Origin: Pieris napi | Lineage: Eukaryota; Arthropoda; Insecta; Lepidoptera; Pieridae | DNA length: 64,000 nucleotides | Assembly: GCF_905475465.1 (NCBI RefSeq) | Contig: NC_062242.1 | Location: 3,685,501 to 3,749,500, forward strand | Reading direction: 5' to 3' | Shown here: positions 12,574 through 23,176 of the stretch, piece by piece | Position numbering within the stretch: position 1 is the stretch's first letter | How the letters are laid out: each line of letters begins with the position of its first letter | Translations under genes and position numbers: made by a program | The notes under the pieces: model-generated | What the model was told of the DNA's origin: nothing | Seen by the model: the letters and a program-made list of their open reading frames with translations, nothing else | Database searches by the model: none

Positions 12574-12996
12574 CTAGCTGGCCTGGCGAACATCGTACCG
12601 CCTAACAGTCGATTCTTTATTTGTTTAAAATACTTATTCTGCTATTCGGGACACCGGTCTAGCTAGTAAGATAAAAAAAGAAAATTGATAAGACAACAAA
12701 TACATTATGTCAAAAAATAAAAATTTACCTTCCCGGAACCCCTCCACTAACACTTGAACTTTATGCTATGGTATTAAAGTTCAAATTCACTTTTAAGTAT
12801 TATTACGAATATTTTGTATGGGAATATAGAAGTGTTGTTTTTAGACTGATTCACTCAATTTTATTTTAATTTTTCTCCGTAAGAACCATCTTCGTACTTC
12901 AAGGTATATTATTAAAAAAAATCAGACAAATCGGTCAAACCGTTTTCATGTTATGTCGTGACAACGGAAAACGGGTTTCATTTTTATATATATAGA
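12574..12996 (-). mobile_element. Non-autonomous Helitron nested in the hAT
   Basis: The minus strand starts with TCTATATATATAAAAATG at 12996 and ends with GTTCGCCAGGCCAGCTAG at 12574, followed by T. Both are classic Helitron termini, giving a 423-bp unit. The 'GACCGATTTGTCTGA' block near the 5' end is also typical. No coding sequence is present. Confidence 0.8.
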
Positions 12997-13215
12997 TTAC
13001 CTATTATACCTTTTTAAAGGACATTGCACTGCAAACTTGGAAGTGGGTGATTTTAACAAACTTGAAACGTGGAAAAGCTCCAAATATGAGCGACGTCATA
13101 TTGCTTTACGCATTTTGTTTTAAAATCATCGAGAATTGCAGTGTCGGTTTATCAACTTCTATCGTACCTACTCTAGTAGCGACTATTGTCTTCAGCGATG
13201 ATTTACTAAATAAAT

Positions 13216-13251
13216 AAAAATAATCGTCGTGTAGGTACGACGATTATTTTT
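13216..13251. repeat. Perfect 15-bp inverted repeat, 6-nt loop
   Basis: Arms AAAAATAATCGTCGT and ACGACGATTATTTTT are separated by GTAGGT. It lies in the right half of the hAT, between the nested Helitron and the right subterminal array. Confidence 0.75.
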
Positions 13252-13524
13252 CTAAGGAATACAATTTTGTTGTAGTAGGTACCTACATCGTTTCTTACTT
13301 ACACATACTTTAACGACAGTACCTACGTAGCAAAGCGCGCCAGTCACGAGTACGACAAATTGCCTAAAAAATGTACCTACGCACACTGTAATGAAATCTG
13401 CTAATCTCAACACAATGCCTGTAGCCTGCCTGCTATTATTGGTTGATGAACATTGTACATTGGTGAATGCTCCAGGATAGCCCGCAAGCCCCCACAAATA
13501 GCAATAGGCAAATAGGTATTTGCA

Positions 13525-13670
13525 AGTCTTGCGAGACTTGCGAGACTCTTGCTGCAAGATCAAGACCAAGACCAAGACTGAGAGCGCAATACCAATACCA
13601 AGACCGAGACCAGGTGTATTGACGCAAGACAATACCAAGACTGGCCTAAGTCTCGTCTTGGTCTTGCATT
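13525..13670. repeat. hAT right subterminal repeat array (CAAGAC/GTCTTG)
   Basis: Repeated CAAGAC words (AAGACCAAGACCAAGAC and similar) mirror the left array. Open frames here, rich in Lys-Thr or Leu-Val, are only translations of the repeat. Confidence 0.75.
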
Positions 13671-13886
13671 TGGGCAACACTAGTTTCGCCACCAGATGGC
13701 TTCGTTTTATGTAACATTTCGTTTGGTGATCCCGCTTTTATGTTGAAATTTTTCCTGAATTGTCTTTGCTATAAACCTCACGGAGCCCGAGACCTTTCCA
13801 ACGAATGCAAAACCATGGAAATCGGTTCGTGCGTTCTGGAGTTATAGCGTCAGGAAGGAAAACCCGACTTATTTTTATATAGTAGA

Positions 13887-14348
13887 CTAGCTGCCCCCGC
13901 GAACTTCGTTTCTCCTTAATGCCTACCTGTTTAGTACATACTAACATGGAACATTTTTCTATGCTACCCCAGAGACTGTTCGGTTTTCCCCGAATGAAAA
14001 CTTTTAGGTTTTTCTGTGATTTTTCTCTATATAAACCTCATAGTTCAAGTTAAAAGTTCTTAACTAATAAATGAAAATAGGGGTTGATCGTAGAGGGTAG
14101 ATGAAAATTATGGGTTGTATGCATTTTTGTATGCTGTATCATAAAAAAATTTAAACTTTGTCTAAAAAAATAAAACCAATTTTTTAGGAGTGGACACCCC
14201 TTATCACTTAGGGGTTTCGAAATATAGATAGTAGCCGATTCTTCGACTTACTAATGATGCACAAAAAATTTCATAAGAATCGGTCGAGCCTTTTCAGAGG
14301 AGTATGGGAACGAACATTGTAACACGAGAATTTTACATATGTATTACA
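13887..14348 (-). mobile_element. Non-autonomous Helitron, complete or nearly so
   Basis: The minus strand ends with ACGAAGTTCGCGGGGGCAGC and then TAG at 13887. The 5' side near 14345 carries AAAATTCTCGTG and the ACTCCTCTGAAAAGGCTCGA block seen in the related copies at 22866 and 30427. Its CTAG is directly followed by the TC start of the split Helitron, so the two abut without a spacer. The exact 5' base is uncertain. Confidence 0.7.
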
Positions 14349-14395
14349 CTAGCTGATCCGGCAAACGTCGTTTTGCCATGTATATTATATCTGTT
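14349..14395 (-). mobile_element. Third abutting Helitron, 3' end only
   Basis: CTAG at 14349-14352 is preceded, on the minus strand, by GACGTTTGCCGGATCAG. This matches the 3' end of the Helitron at 57480. Similarity fades after about 45 bases, so only the end is recognisable. Confidence 0.6.
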
Positions 14396-15750
14396 GTCAC
14401 TCATTCGTTCATATCAGTACGTGAATTTTAGCACCAATTAAATACAAATTTTATCCATTTCTTAAGTTAAGTTAAAACAAGAATGTAACAGGAGTCCTCG
14501 AATTATCTCAGATAAGTGCAAAAATATTACTTAATCAGTTATTCACGGGAATTCAGACATTAATCGTCTAATGCTCATAGAATTAAGAAACCCGACAAGG
14601 TTGAGGGGTCAAGTGATCCTTTAATAGGTTCATTGTACGAAATGACCTCAAATCTAATTCACGTGCCTTCCTTGCTTTGAAACCGATATGTTACATCAAT
14701 ATATGTTTATTACAGGACGCGGTTCAGAAAACCCTGATTAATTAAATATATGAAATACGAAACATAATTTTATAATTGAATTATTTAAATAGCTTTTTCT
14801 AGTTTAGTTCTTAGAGATTTGGTTCGAACTTTTGGAAGGCTCATAACGGGTACGGAAACGTTACTACCGGTAAAAAAGCAGGTGTAGCATCACCTACTAT
14901 TTTGATTTATTTTATGTAAAACGTTTGATTCGGTATCCTTTTAAAATTGTAAATACACCTAACAAAATCAGGATAATACCAAAAATGCGTAAATTTAAGC
15001 TTACAGCGCAGCGCATTGCATATGAATTGTTGCTTCATTAAATTAATAAAATCGCCCTACAGGTCAGAGCTTGCTTGAATTGTCTTATCAGTAATTAAAA
15101 TTGGTGCTGTATTTGTCAGCGTTATGCATGAGATGTTTTTGTATCCAATTAATGACATTAAAATTCAACGAATACCAGTCCAGTAAAGTAAATTTCGGTA
15201 TAGTTTTTTTCAATCCGTTGCGCTTTGAATTCTAAAACGCAATAGCTTTCGCTATTGGGAGCAGAGTTACTAGAGTAGTTTTCTTGATGGCATTGCGTTA
15301 CTCCCTAAGTTCTTTCCTTTTTTGTTAAATACGGCGTTATTTATATTGTAAAGAATCTGTGCTGTCGTTATATGAGAAATGTACGCGGTGTGTATGTGGG
15401 TAATGTCGCGCGCCCCTCGTAAACCGTTTTATTGTCCTGAAGCGTAGACGTAGACACGACACTTAAGTAAAATATGTCTCTCTGTAGTAAAATGTGTTTT
15501 ATTACTCAATTTGGGCGGCTTTTCTTTGGGACGGTAGAATAATAAGTTCTATATCAATAGAAAAGCGACTAGCTTATTTTATTATGTTTTGATCGAGACA
15601 ATATCGGAATTAAACGATTTTGTTTTTATAGAATTGTTACCGCGTGACATGAATTTTTTTAACCCTTTTTTAAATGATATCTCGGTAAGTGAAAGAAATC
15701 TTAAATAGTAACTTAATCTCTTCCATTATTGAAACAAAGAAGGAAAAAAC
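14396..15750. other. Non-coding stretch
   Basis: No gene or repeat end is recognised. A small GC-rich patch at 15380-15450 (GTCGCGCGCCCCTCG) stands out but has no frame or splice context. Confidence 0.4.
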
Positions 15751-16013
15751 AGTGGCGCTAGAACCTTTTATTTATTTTATTTCGTGATCATTTGTTTTTT
15801 TTAATAGGCAAGTAGGACAGTTGTCTGTGACTTAAGCACACCGTGGACTTATTGCTCTATGGCGTGCCGTGCGGTGTCTTTCACCGATGTTTTCCTTTGC
15901 CGTACGAGGGAGTGTTAAATGTGCACAACAGAAAGTCCATTGCACAATGCACAGCCAGGGCTCGAACCTACCACAGGGAGTCGCAGACTGAAGCCACTAG
16001 GCCAACACTGCTT
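15751..16013 (-). mobile_element. tRNA-derived SINE, full length
   Basis: On the minus strand it starts AGCAGTGTTGGCCTAGTGGC (box A region). The box B is GGTTCGAGCCC. The body runs through GAAAACATCGGTGAA and it ends at TCTAGCGCCAC. This lepidopteran SINE family has further copies at 20328, 22562, 42027, 44504 and 54161. Confidence 0.8.
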
Positions 16014-17096
16014 TTGCCTTATAAATCTTAGAAGAATAAAGAAACGTTACTTTTAGTCTGTACATTTACCTATATAAAAATATATTTATAAATACCCAAG
16101 ACATAAAGATGATACAGATTTCTTAAAAATACTTGTACATAAATATTTTAGTTATATTACATAATCTATGCCATCAAGATAAACTTGGAATACATAAATA
16201 CTAAATAGTCCTTTTACTGCACTTTTCATTCAGACCACAGCTGCAGTGGTCTGGTAGCTTTCACTTTCTAGACTCCACTTTCTAGATGTGGTAATATTAT
16301 AGCAGTGATATAACTGTTATAGGCTACTCTTAAATTATTGTGATAAATGGATTAAATAAATGTTTAATTCGCAGCTACAGACGCATTAATAAATTTTTGT
16401 AAATGAATGCCCATATAGTTCTTTGTTATGGGGAGGGAATTTTTGATAGACTAGTCGAAGAGTAAAGAAAAATGCAGTGGTCTTGAAAAACCCTTTACTC
16501 GTGAAGAGGTCCGTACAACCAAGGATTGACTAGAATTAAGTTCTTTTATTGAATATAAGGTAATTTTTTTATATTAGTTACATTTTAATTCAAGTTTTTA
16601 AATTTTATAGACATTTATCATTTTAGAAACTCTTAATATGTTTTGATAGTAATAGTGAATTTATCAAGTTAAAAATATAACTTTATAACACATTTAATAA
16701 AGAATCCTACTGCTCAAACACTAAATACGGTGTATATAAATATATGTTGCGTTGCATATAAAAATGTATTTGTTATTGAGAAGATATTTCTTTGAACTGA
16801 GATCTTTCTCTGTACTTGTCTTTCGTACACGCTCATTAAATTATTCTAAACATTTCGTGATATTAGGAAATGGTTATTGGACAAAAAAATTAAACCAGCT
16901 CAGATTACATATTAGTGACTATAGAACTTATGACAAATTGTTATTTTTGATTCTGTTTATGTCTTTAAGACCAGAATCCTCCAGGCAAGTTGGCGTCGCA
17001 ACCTGTGGCGTACCACACATGTAATCAATGTCAAGATTTTTACGTGTTTCTGTTCTGTTGTTTCTTTCTGCATTGCAGTACATTCAAATGCTACAA
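16014..17096. other. AT-rich non-coding stretch
   Basis: Nothing supportable. The 90-codon open frame starting at 16752 shows no domain or codon bias. Confidence 0.45.
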
Positions 17097-17254
17097 TGAG
17101 TCAAAATAACTTTATTCATATAGGTAAACAAGTAGGTACACTTATGAAAGTCAGAAATAAGTTAAATTAATTCTAAATTTACATTTACTACCAGTTCGCA
17201 AGTCAAGGGCGTAGAGCGGGCAAGAAGAACTGGCAACTTTCCGCCACTCCCTAA
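17097..17254 (-). mobile_element. Non-LTR retrotransposon 3' tail, family R
   Basis: On the minus strand it reads from AGTGGCGGAAAGTTGCCAG through TACGCCCTTGACTTGCGAAC to CCTATATGAATAAAGTTATT. The same tail is at 56553-56772. The PIF/Harbinger-like element starting at 17255 is inserted in it. Confidence 0.65.
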
Positions 17255-17645
17255 GGGCCTGTTTTTTGATCCGTAGTAAAAAATGGTTTTACCATTTGTT
17301 ACATTAACTATAGTTAAATGAATAACCATTGGTAAAAACGTAAATGCGTTTTTCAATGCCTTTTTTAACTTTAGTTAATCTTAACAATTTGTCAATTTGT
17401 TGCCAGTGCAATGAGCAATGACATCCCAAAAAATGTGGTTCTTTTTTGTGGGGAACATTTATTTTGTATGACAACACTAGACATATTGAGTGAATGAAAT
17501 CCATTTTTGCCATCTTCATTCGTTATTTGCGCTTTGAAGAGTTTGAAGTGTCAAATTAATCTAAATAACACGATTTAAATAAAGTTGTTTTTCTGTGTTT
17601 TAATACGGTTTACACTTTTTACGATACTTAAATATATAAATAACG

Positions 17646-18313
17646 ATGTCCGCAAACAGCCAACGGTCAAATAAGTAAGTACAAACATATTTTCGTGTTA
17701 TTTATTCCGGTTTATCTTGTGTTTCGTAATAGAAAGTAATACATTTATGTTTTGTTAAAGGGACCATACTGCTAACTTTGCCAAAAAAGAAACTGCCAAA
17801 CTGGTGATGCTTCTCAAGGATTACACAGTCGTAACCTGCAAACAACTGATCACTGCAGCAATCTACAAAAAGATGCAGCTTGGAAATCTCTGTGACGTTT
17901 TCAACTCAGATGGGTCTAGACACCGAAGTGTTAAATTTAATATACATTTAATGAAGGTGTAGGCATATTTTTATATTTATTCTTGTATAGCTGTGTCCTA
18001 CAACAAAAGGAAAAAATCTTTTAACCCTTTGGAAACAAGGAAGCGGATTATGATCCACACGGATAAAAAAAATGAATTTTTGAAACAAAGACAAATAAGA
18101 GAGGATGATTTGTTCAATTTTGCTAAGGAAGAGCATCAAAAACATTTGCTGCACCAATGAGAGGCCCACTAAAAATCCATACTGCATAAAGAGGAGGTGC
18201 ACCAAAAAGTGATCCAGCAGATGGAAGAAAGGCACAATTAATATATGTAGCAGCAAAAAGAGTTGCATCAAATTGAGGTGAAATGCAAGAAGAAACAATT
18301 AGAAAATATTTAA
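17646..18313 (+). pseudogene. Myb/SANT-like accessory protein of a PIF/Harbinger transposon, decayed
   Basis: PIF/Harbinger elements usually encode a nuclease-transposase and a Myb/SANT-like DNA-binding partner. Here exon 1 (17646-17674, MSANSQRSN) ends at a GTAAGT donor. An 86-bp intron ends at TTTGTTAAAG, and exon 2 reads KDHTANFAKKETAKLVMLL… with the hydrophobic spacing of the SANT helix 1. Two frame slips near 17860-17890 separate 'DAAWKSL' from 'CDVFNSDGSRHRSVK'. After a TAG comes a charged coiled-coil-like tail (RKRIMIHTDKKNEFLK, EEHQKHLL, EEVHQKVIQQMEERH) with several stops. The reading order and partner gene context fit the family, but the gene is clearly dead. Confidence 0.65.
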
Positions 18314-18596
18314 TTGCTACTTTAGGGTTTCATGTAAATTTTGTAATGTTTTTTTAATAAAAATGGTTTGTATTTAAGTTATAATTAAACAGTTTATTAA
18401 TCAAGTCAAATGTTTTATTTATAAATTCTTGTAATAAAGTAGGTAGATGCTAACTCACAAATGTAATAAAAGCCCTAAAGAATATCATAGGTCCCTAACT
18501 AATGTGTAGCTGTAGTTTTTAGTATAAGTACATACTTGTGTGTACTTATAATAATTATAAGTTAATATTATTAGTAGTATATAAATAATATTAACT

Positions 18597-18684
18597 CTAA
18601 TTCATTATGTATTCTATTGCCTATAATATTAACTTATAATAATTATAAGTTAAGATTATAGGCAATAAAACACATAATGAATTA
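18597..18684. repeat. Near-perfect inverted repeat, arms about 43 bp
   Basis: The left arm (TAATTCATTATG…TTAACTTATAAT, 18599-18640) is followed at once by its reverse complement (AATTATAAGTTAA…CATAATGAATTA). Only a few mismatches separate the arms and the loop is essentially absent. It lies inside the PIF/Harbinger element. Confidence 0.75.
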
Positions 18685-18936
18685 GTAATATACTTAATTA
18701 TATACTGCTGCGGTTCTGTAGCTAGTAATGAAGCAAAATAAGTTTGTATGAGCTGCTGTCTATATATACTCTTGTTCTTGTATTTTATTTAATTATAATA
18801 ATTATAAGTTAATATTATAGGCAATAAAACACATAATGAATTAGTAATATACTTAATTATATACTGCTGCGGTTCTATAGTTAGTAATGAAGCAAAATAG
18901 GTTGGTATGAGCTGCTGTCTATATATACTCTTGTTC
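18641..18936. repeat. Direct duplication, two units of about 136 bp
   Basis: Units 18641-18776 and 18800-18936 differ at five positions by eye and are separated by a 23-bp AT-rich spacer. The first unit also forms the right arm of the inverted repeat at 18597. Confidence 0.8.
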
Positions 18937-19030
18937 ATTGGCAGTTTAAGATCATTCCCAATTTCAGTAACAATCCAGAGCACTGTTCCCTTCGATATGG
19001 GGTAACAGTGACAAAAATCTACATCATCCT
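18789..19030 (-). pseudogene. Possible transposase fragment of the PIF/Harbinger element
   Basis: The minus strand reads DVDFCHCYPISKGTVLWIV then TEIGNDLKLPMN. The spacing resembles the helix-turn-helix of Harbinger transposases (V-S-x-x-T-V-x-R-I-V). No catalytic Asp/Glu residues can be seen. The downstream part is overwritten by the duplication. This is a weak call based on context. Confidence 0.3.
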
Positions 19031-19405
19031 AGGTTTCTAATGGCGGATGACATTGCCTAAATATTTTTGGTCACTCATTAACACATTCTCATATAATATT
19101 ATCGTCTTCTTCATCATCTCATTAATTAAAGTATCTCAATATGTTTAAATTCATCATTAGATAGTAATAAACGTATTTATCATAGTTTGATTTCTGTGAC
19201 AAACAGCTGTTACTATATAAATTACCAGCGGCCATCTTTTTAACCCTCCAATACTGAGTAGTTAACTTTTTTGACTAATGGTTAGATATTTTACCATTGG
19301 ATGCTCTTACCACGGATCAAAAAACGCATTTCGCTGATATTTAACTAATAGCAACGATTTTTTACCAATAGTTGAGTTAACTACGGATCAAAAAACCGGC
19401 CCTAA

Positions 19406-20024
19406 ATAACACTTTACACATTACTCTTAATAACACTTTAATTTTAATACTTTTCAATAGCCAGTCCAATGTGAGGGAAAGTTTTGTATATATATATAGC
19501 CTTTTCCTATTCCTACAAAAGTAAAATGATAGCTGTAAAGGCAAATTGGGTGCTAAAGCTCACGGTAAAGTAAATTTTGTAGGCAGTAAAGGGATTTGAG
19601 AGATAATCAAATTTACTAAGTAGATGGGTACATTATAGCGCGTTAGACAAAGCTCAGTCATAATTGAGTTTCGAAATAGTTCGCCGTAAATTAATTAAAC
19701 AAGTGCTGACAATACTAATTTTAGTTTTAAAGCTATAGAACGCAAGATTAATATTTAGATATAAACGCTTTGCGAGTTACATACATTTATTTTGTGTGAT
19801 ATTACTCAATCTGTATTTTGACCTTTTCTCTTTATAGATCTTGTATTTGAAACGACCTAGAGATTAAACTAGAAATCACCTAACACTCTCTGAGGAATAA
19901 ATTCTTTAAATGTTTATTTGCATTTCCGACGCTCAACTATTTTCTAGTATAATTATAGATGCCCTATATCTAGATATGTTGCTAAGCGCAAAACTTGTGG
20001 ACGGGTAGATAATTTTGTTTTTAA
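19406..20024. other. AT-rich non-coding stretch
   Basis: Nothing supportable is seen. Confidence 0.45.
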
Positions 20025-20236
20025 AGTTGTTCCTTGAACTCTTGAGGTAGGTTTTTATGGAGACAAAATTTTGAGAAATTGCTCGGAAAAACCTGAAAAC
20101 CATTTGTTTTTTGCTATAATTCTGAACGCGAAAAGTCACTATGGTAGCATAGTAAAATGTTCCATATGTTGGTATGTAGCTTCTAACAAGGCTAAGTAAA
20201 AATCATATTAAGGCGAAACGAAGTTCATGCAGGTAG
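20025..20236 (+). mobile_element. Degenerate Helitron 3' half
   Basis: The blocks ATAGTAAAATGTTCCATATG, GGCGAAACGAAGTTCATGC and AGGTAGTAC line up with the 3' end of the 13887 Helitron. The terminal CTAG is mutated to GTAG and no 5' end is visible. Confidence 0.5.
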
Positions 20237-20327
20237 TACAGAATAAATATGTATCAGAACCTAAAATACTAAAATTTTAAGAAAATAAATTATTATTTTA
20301 TTTACTGATAACATTGATTTATTAAGA

Positions 20328-20600
20328 ACAGTTTCGACCTAGTGGCTCCAGCGTGCGACTCTCATCCCTGAGGTTATGAGTTCTATCCCCGACTGTGCAC
20401 CAATAAACTTTCTGTCTGTGTGCGCATTTAACACTCGCTCATATGTGCTTAGACTCAAACCGTCGCCGGCGTGTCAGTTTCAAAAAGCTTACATACTTGG
20501 CCATTAGAAAAAGCAATGAAATGTCTGTGTTGTACGATCACGATACAGGTACAGAAATCTGAAGTTCAGATCTAAAAGGTTGTAGAGTCACTGATTTTTT
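20328..20600 (+). mobile_element. tRNA-derived SINE, full length, diverged
   Basis: It reads CGACCTAGTGGCTCCAGCGT (box A), GAGTTCTATCCCC (decayed box B), GACTGTGCACCAATAAACTT, and ends GGTTGTAGAGTCACTG and a T run. It is the same family as 15751 in the opposite orientation. Confidence 0.75.
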
Positions 20601-22063
20601 AAAATCTTTTATATATGTCGTTTAATTTAATTTGAGTGTTATTTGTCTTTACTTAAGGTGCATTCAATGTAAGATATATTGCATAAAGTATTATGTACTT
20701 TATGTATATATAATACTTTATGTATAACCTGCCACGCACAGCCCAAATCTTCGACAAGTACAAAGTTAGACCCCATAAGGTTGCGTTATTAAATAGCACA
20801 CGTTACAACCCTACAGAAACTATTTATTTACAAGACCGCTGGTGATCCCAACATCCCGAGACCCGACAATGATGGCCCAAGTTTGACAAACACGTCGCCT
20901 TGATGAGTAATCTGATTACATAGAAGATACTATATCTATAGTATAGTATAGCTGTATATATAATGTGTATAGTAGATTAATAGATATGAGTCGAGTTGAA
21001 GCTTATGTTAAGATGCCTCCGTAATTTAATTTTTGGATGGGCATTTCTAAAATTTTTAAAAGGACTAGTGGCTGTGAAGTATTTTGACGTATGTCTTGGT
21101 ATGTCATAAAAGTTACACTATAAGCTACTTTTTCATGCTTGATGGGTAATCTATAATCTAATTACAATTGTATAGTAAAGTAATAGTTGCACCGAATGTA
21201 ATATACGATTTTTTCGGAACTTAATTCTTGGATGGATAGATACGGCACTTCTTAGCAGTTAGTTTTTCAAAAAGAAAAGTCGGTGATAGTCAAGTGAAAG
21301 CATATTTTATTTTTTATGACGTTTTGGCCTTAACATGATATATAAGTTGCATTTTTACTAACTACTGGATTGCATTACGTATGTATTACAATTATTTGAA
21401 TTTACAATTTATAATTGGAACATTTAACATTCGTCAGCTAAACACCGGCTTTATAAAATATACTGTTACATATAATTTAAACGTTATGAAACCTTCGTCA
21501 GTTTGTAAAATTATATAGCTAATGTTAGAAATTTAATTAAAATATTTGGATTGTTTTAAAACAAATTGAATTTCAGCAGTCTGTCTGCTGATTATTCAAA
21601 TTTATGTTTGGTCGTCGAGAGCTGTTGTGGATTTAACCTGACATTTATTAAAGGATTTTGGAGTTGCTTATTTCATTTCTCTTTTAAGACGTCTTTTTCG
21701 TCGTTTATTATGTTTCTGTATTTAATTCCCACAAAGTTTGCGTGTGACAGGTTTCGTTATACACATATTTTTAGGTATAGACTAATTCTAAGTCATATTT
21801 ATGTAAACATTCTAATTACAAAGCATTTTTTTACTACATAGAAGAAAATGAATCCCATCTGAGATCTCGTCCATAATATCAATGTTAAGTGATGTTTATT
21901 AAATGTTAGTTTATTGAAAAGTAAAGCAACTTTAGTGGTAATTTTTACCGAAGGTCATCCCTAGTAATAGTCACTCAGAAGAATGAGAATTTAGCAAATA
22001 TCATAAATAATAGCACATTAATCAAAACATAGCTTAAATAACATTACAACTACGAGTACTCAC
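20601..22063. other. AT-rich non-coding stretch
   Basis: Nothing supportable. An open frame at 21566-21841 has no domain and low-complexity composition. Confidence 0.45.
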
Positions 22064-22159
22064 CTTTCGAAATACGCACGTAAAAATGACTCGTTCTGAA
22101 GAAATAATATTAAAGCGGTTTTCCTCTAACGACCTAAAGAATTTTCCCAAATGCCCCAT
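22064..22159 (-). CDS. Candidate first coding exon, unknown product
   Basis: On the minus strand an ATG at 22159 opens a 32-codon frame (MGHLGKFFRSLEENRF… ending TCVFRK). It stops in phase 0 at a strong donor, CGAAAG then GTGAGT. Composition is more gene-like than the surroundings. No family is recognised and no second exon could be assigned. The opposite strand is also open across this stretch, so chance remains likely. Confidence 0.25.
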
Positions 22160-22561
22160 TGTTGTACAAATTCATACATTCGATGATTGCACGTCGTCTT
22201 ACCGCCGAAATAACATCACAAATGAGGTCAACGACCCACCTGTCATAACTATTTCTGTCCTTTTTCGAAATACTGTATCTGAGTATTACTATCTCTGTTT
22301 TATTTACAAATGGATGTGGATTTGCTATGATTTATGGGTTGGCGAAACCATTGTTTAGGAGAATAGAATTAGATATTGATTTTAACCAAAATAATGTTTT
22401 TGTAAATATAATAATCCTCATTCTATTAGTTCGTATTTACTAAACTAGAAACTGCAAATTGAAATATAGGTAAAACAAAATTTACTTTCCTTACATAATC
22501 TTATACTAAAAAATACTACTTTTCATATATTGTTGTTAAAAGAAGAAATAATAATAATTAT

Positions 22562-22750
22562 ATGGGGCTACAATTCAATATGTGTGTTGGCCTAAGATTG
22601 CAAATGTTTCTTTGATCATGATTTGTATCATAGACAAGTAGATGATCAGCCTTGTGTCTGAAACATTTCATCGATTTTTGAATTTGAGACATGCTGTTTT
22701 CCCCACTATGTTTTCCGTCACAATACGAGCGAGTGTTGTAGATGCGCAAT
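22562..22750 (-). mobile_element. SINE, truncated (head missing)
   Basis: The body motifs of the SINE family are present (TTGATCATGATTTGTATC, GACAAGTAGATGATCAGCC, GACATGCTGTTTTCC). The tRNA-like head with boxes A and B is missing on the 22750 side. Confidence 0.6.
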
Positions 22751-22865
22751 TACGACTTATAACAGAACTCTGAATAACGAAAGAAATTTAATGAGTCTAT
22801 AAAATTACCTAACCGTAGGCTTTAACACAGTTTTTTCAAATGCAGTATAAATTATAATAAATGCA

Positions 22866-23176
22866 TCTTATATAAAATTCTCGTCTCACAATTTTCGTTC
22901 CCATACTCCTCCGAAACGGCTCAATCGATTCTTATGAATTTTTTTATGCATATTCAGTAAGTCTGAGAATCGGCTACTATCTTTCAAACCCCTAAATGTT
23001 ATGGGTACATTTTTACTTATATTTTTTTATGAAACAGAATATATAAATACATACAACCCTTCATTTTCACCCCTCTACGAGCAGCCCCTATTTTTTGTAT
23101 GATAGTTATTTTTATTGAACTAAAAAAATGTTTCCTAGAAATAATATACATGGCAAAACAACGATTGCTTAGCTAG
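22866..23176 (+). mobile_element. Non-autonomous Helitron, 311 bp, intact ends
   Basis: It starts TCTTATATAAAATTCTCGTC and ends ATTGCTTAGCTAG followed by T. The inner blocks CATACTCCTCCGAAACGGC and GAATCGGCTACTATCTTTC match the Helitrons at 13887 and 30427. Its 3' end matches 57480. Confidence 0.75.

Larger units (their letters stand above)
10097..13682. mobile_element. hAT-superfamily DNA transposon, 3.6 kb, non-autonomous
   Basis: Both ends carry the perfect 14-bp inverted repeat TAGTGTTGCCCAAA. An 8-bp direct duplication GTTTCGCC (10089-10096 and 13683-13690) flanks it. A terminal T/CAGNG-like start with 8-bp duplications is the hallmark of hAT. Just inside each end is an array of CAAGAC/GTCTTG repeats, as expected of subterminal transposase-binding sites. 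I find no hAT transposase (no BED finger, no dimerisation domain). The interior instead holds a candidate coding exon (10731), a PIF/Harbinger-like MITE (11507) and a Helitron (12574). The terminal symmetry and intact duplication indicate a complete unit mobilised in trans. Confidence 0.85.
10068..13886 (-). mobile_element. Helitron, split by a hAT insertion
   Basis: The minus strand begins at 13886 with TCTACTATATAAAAATAAG and ends at CTAG (10071-10068) after a GGAGTTCGCCGAGTTTG segment. The two parts (13691-13886 plus 10068-10096) join cleanly at an 8-bp duplication, GTTTCGCC. Without the insertion the Helitron would be only about 225 bp. It has no Rep/helicase coding, so it is non-autonomous. 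Its 5' TC lies directly against the CTAG end of the neighbouring Helitron at 13887. Confidence 0.8.
17255..19402. mobile_element. PIF/Harbinger-like transposon, 2.1 kb, decayed
   Basis: The terminal inverted repeats are GGGCC(T/G)GTTTTTTGATCCG plus TAGT, with a single mismatch between ends. TAA flanks both sides (17252-17254 and 19403-19405), the 3-bp duplication typical of this superfamily. A second, inner copy of the GATCCGTGGTAAG motif lies near the right end. Inside are the remnant of the Myb/SANT-like accessory gene (17646-18313, + strand), a possible scrap of the transposase (minus strand near 19000), and an internal inverted/direct duplication. Confidence 0.8.

Noticed and set aside
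13252..13714. Open frames of 63-146 codons on both strands
   Set aside because: They are translations of the hAT subterminal CAAGAC repeat and flanking DNA, giving Lys-Thr or Leu-Val runs.
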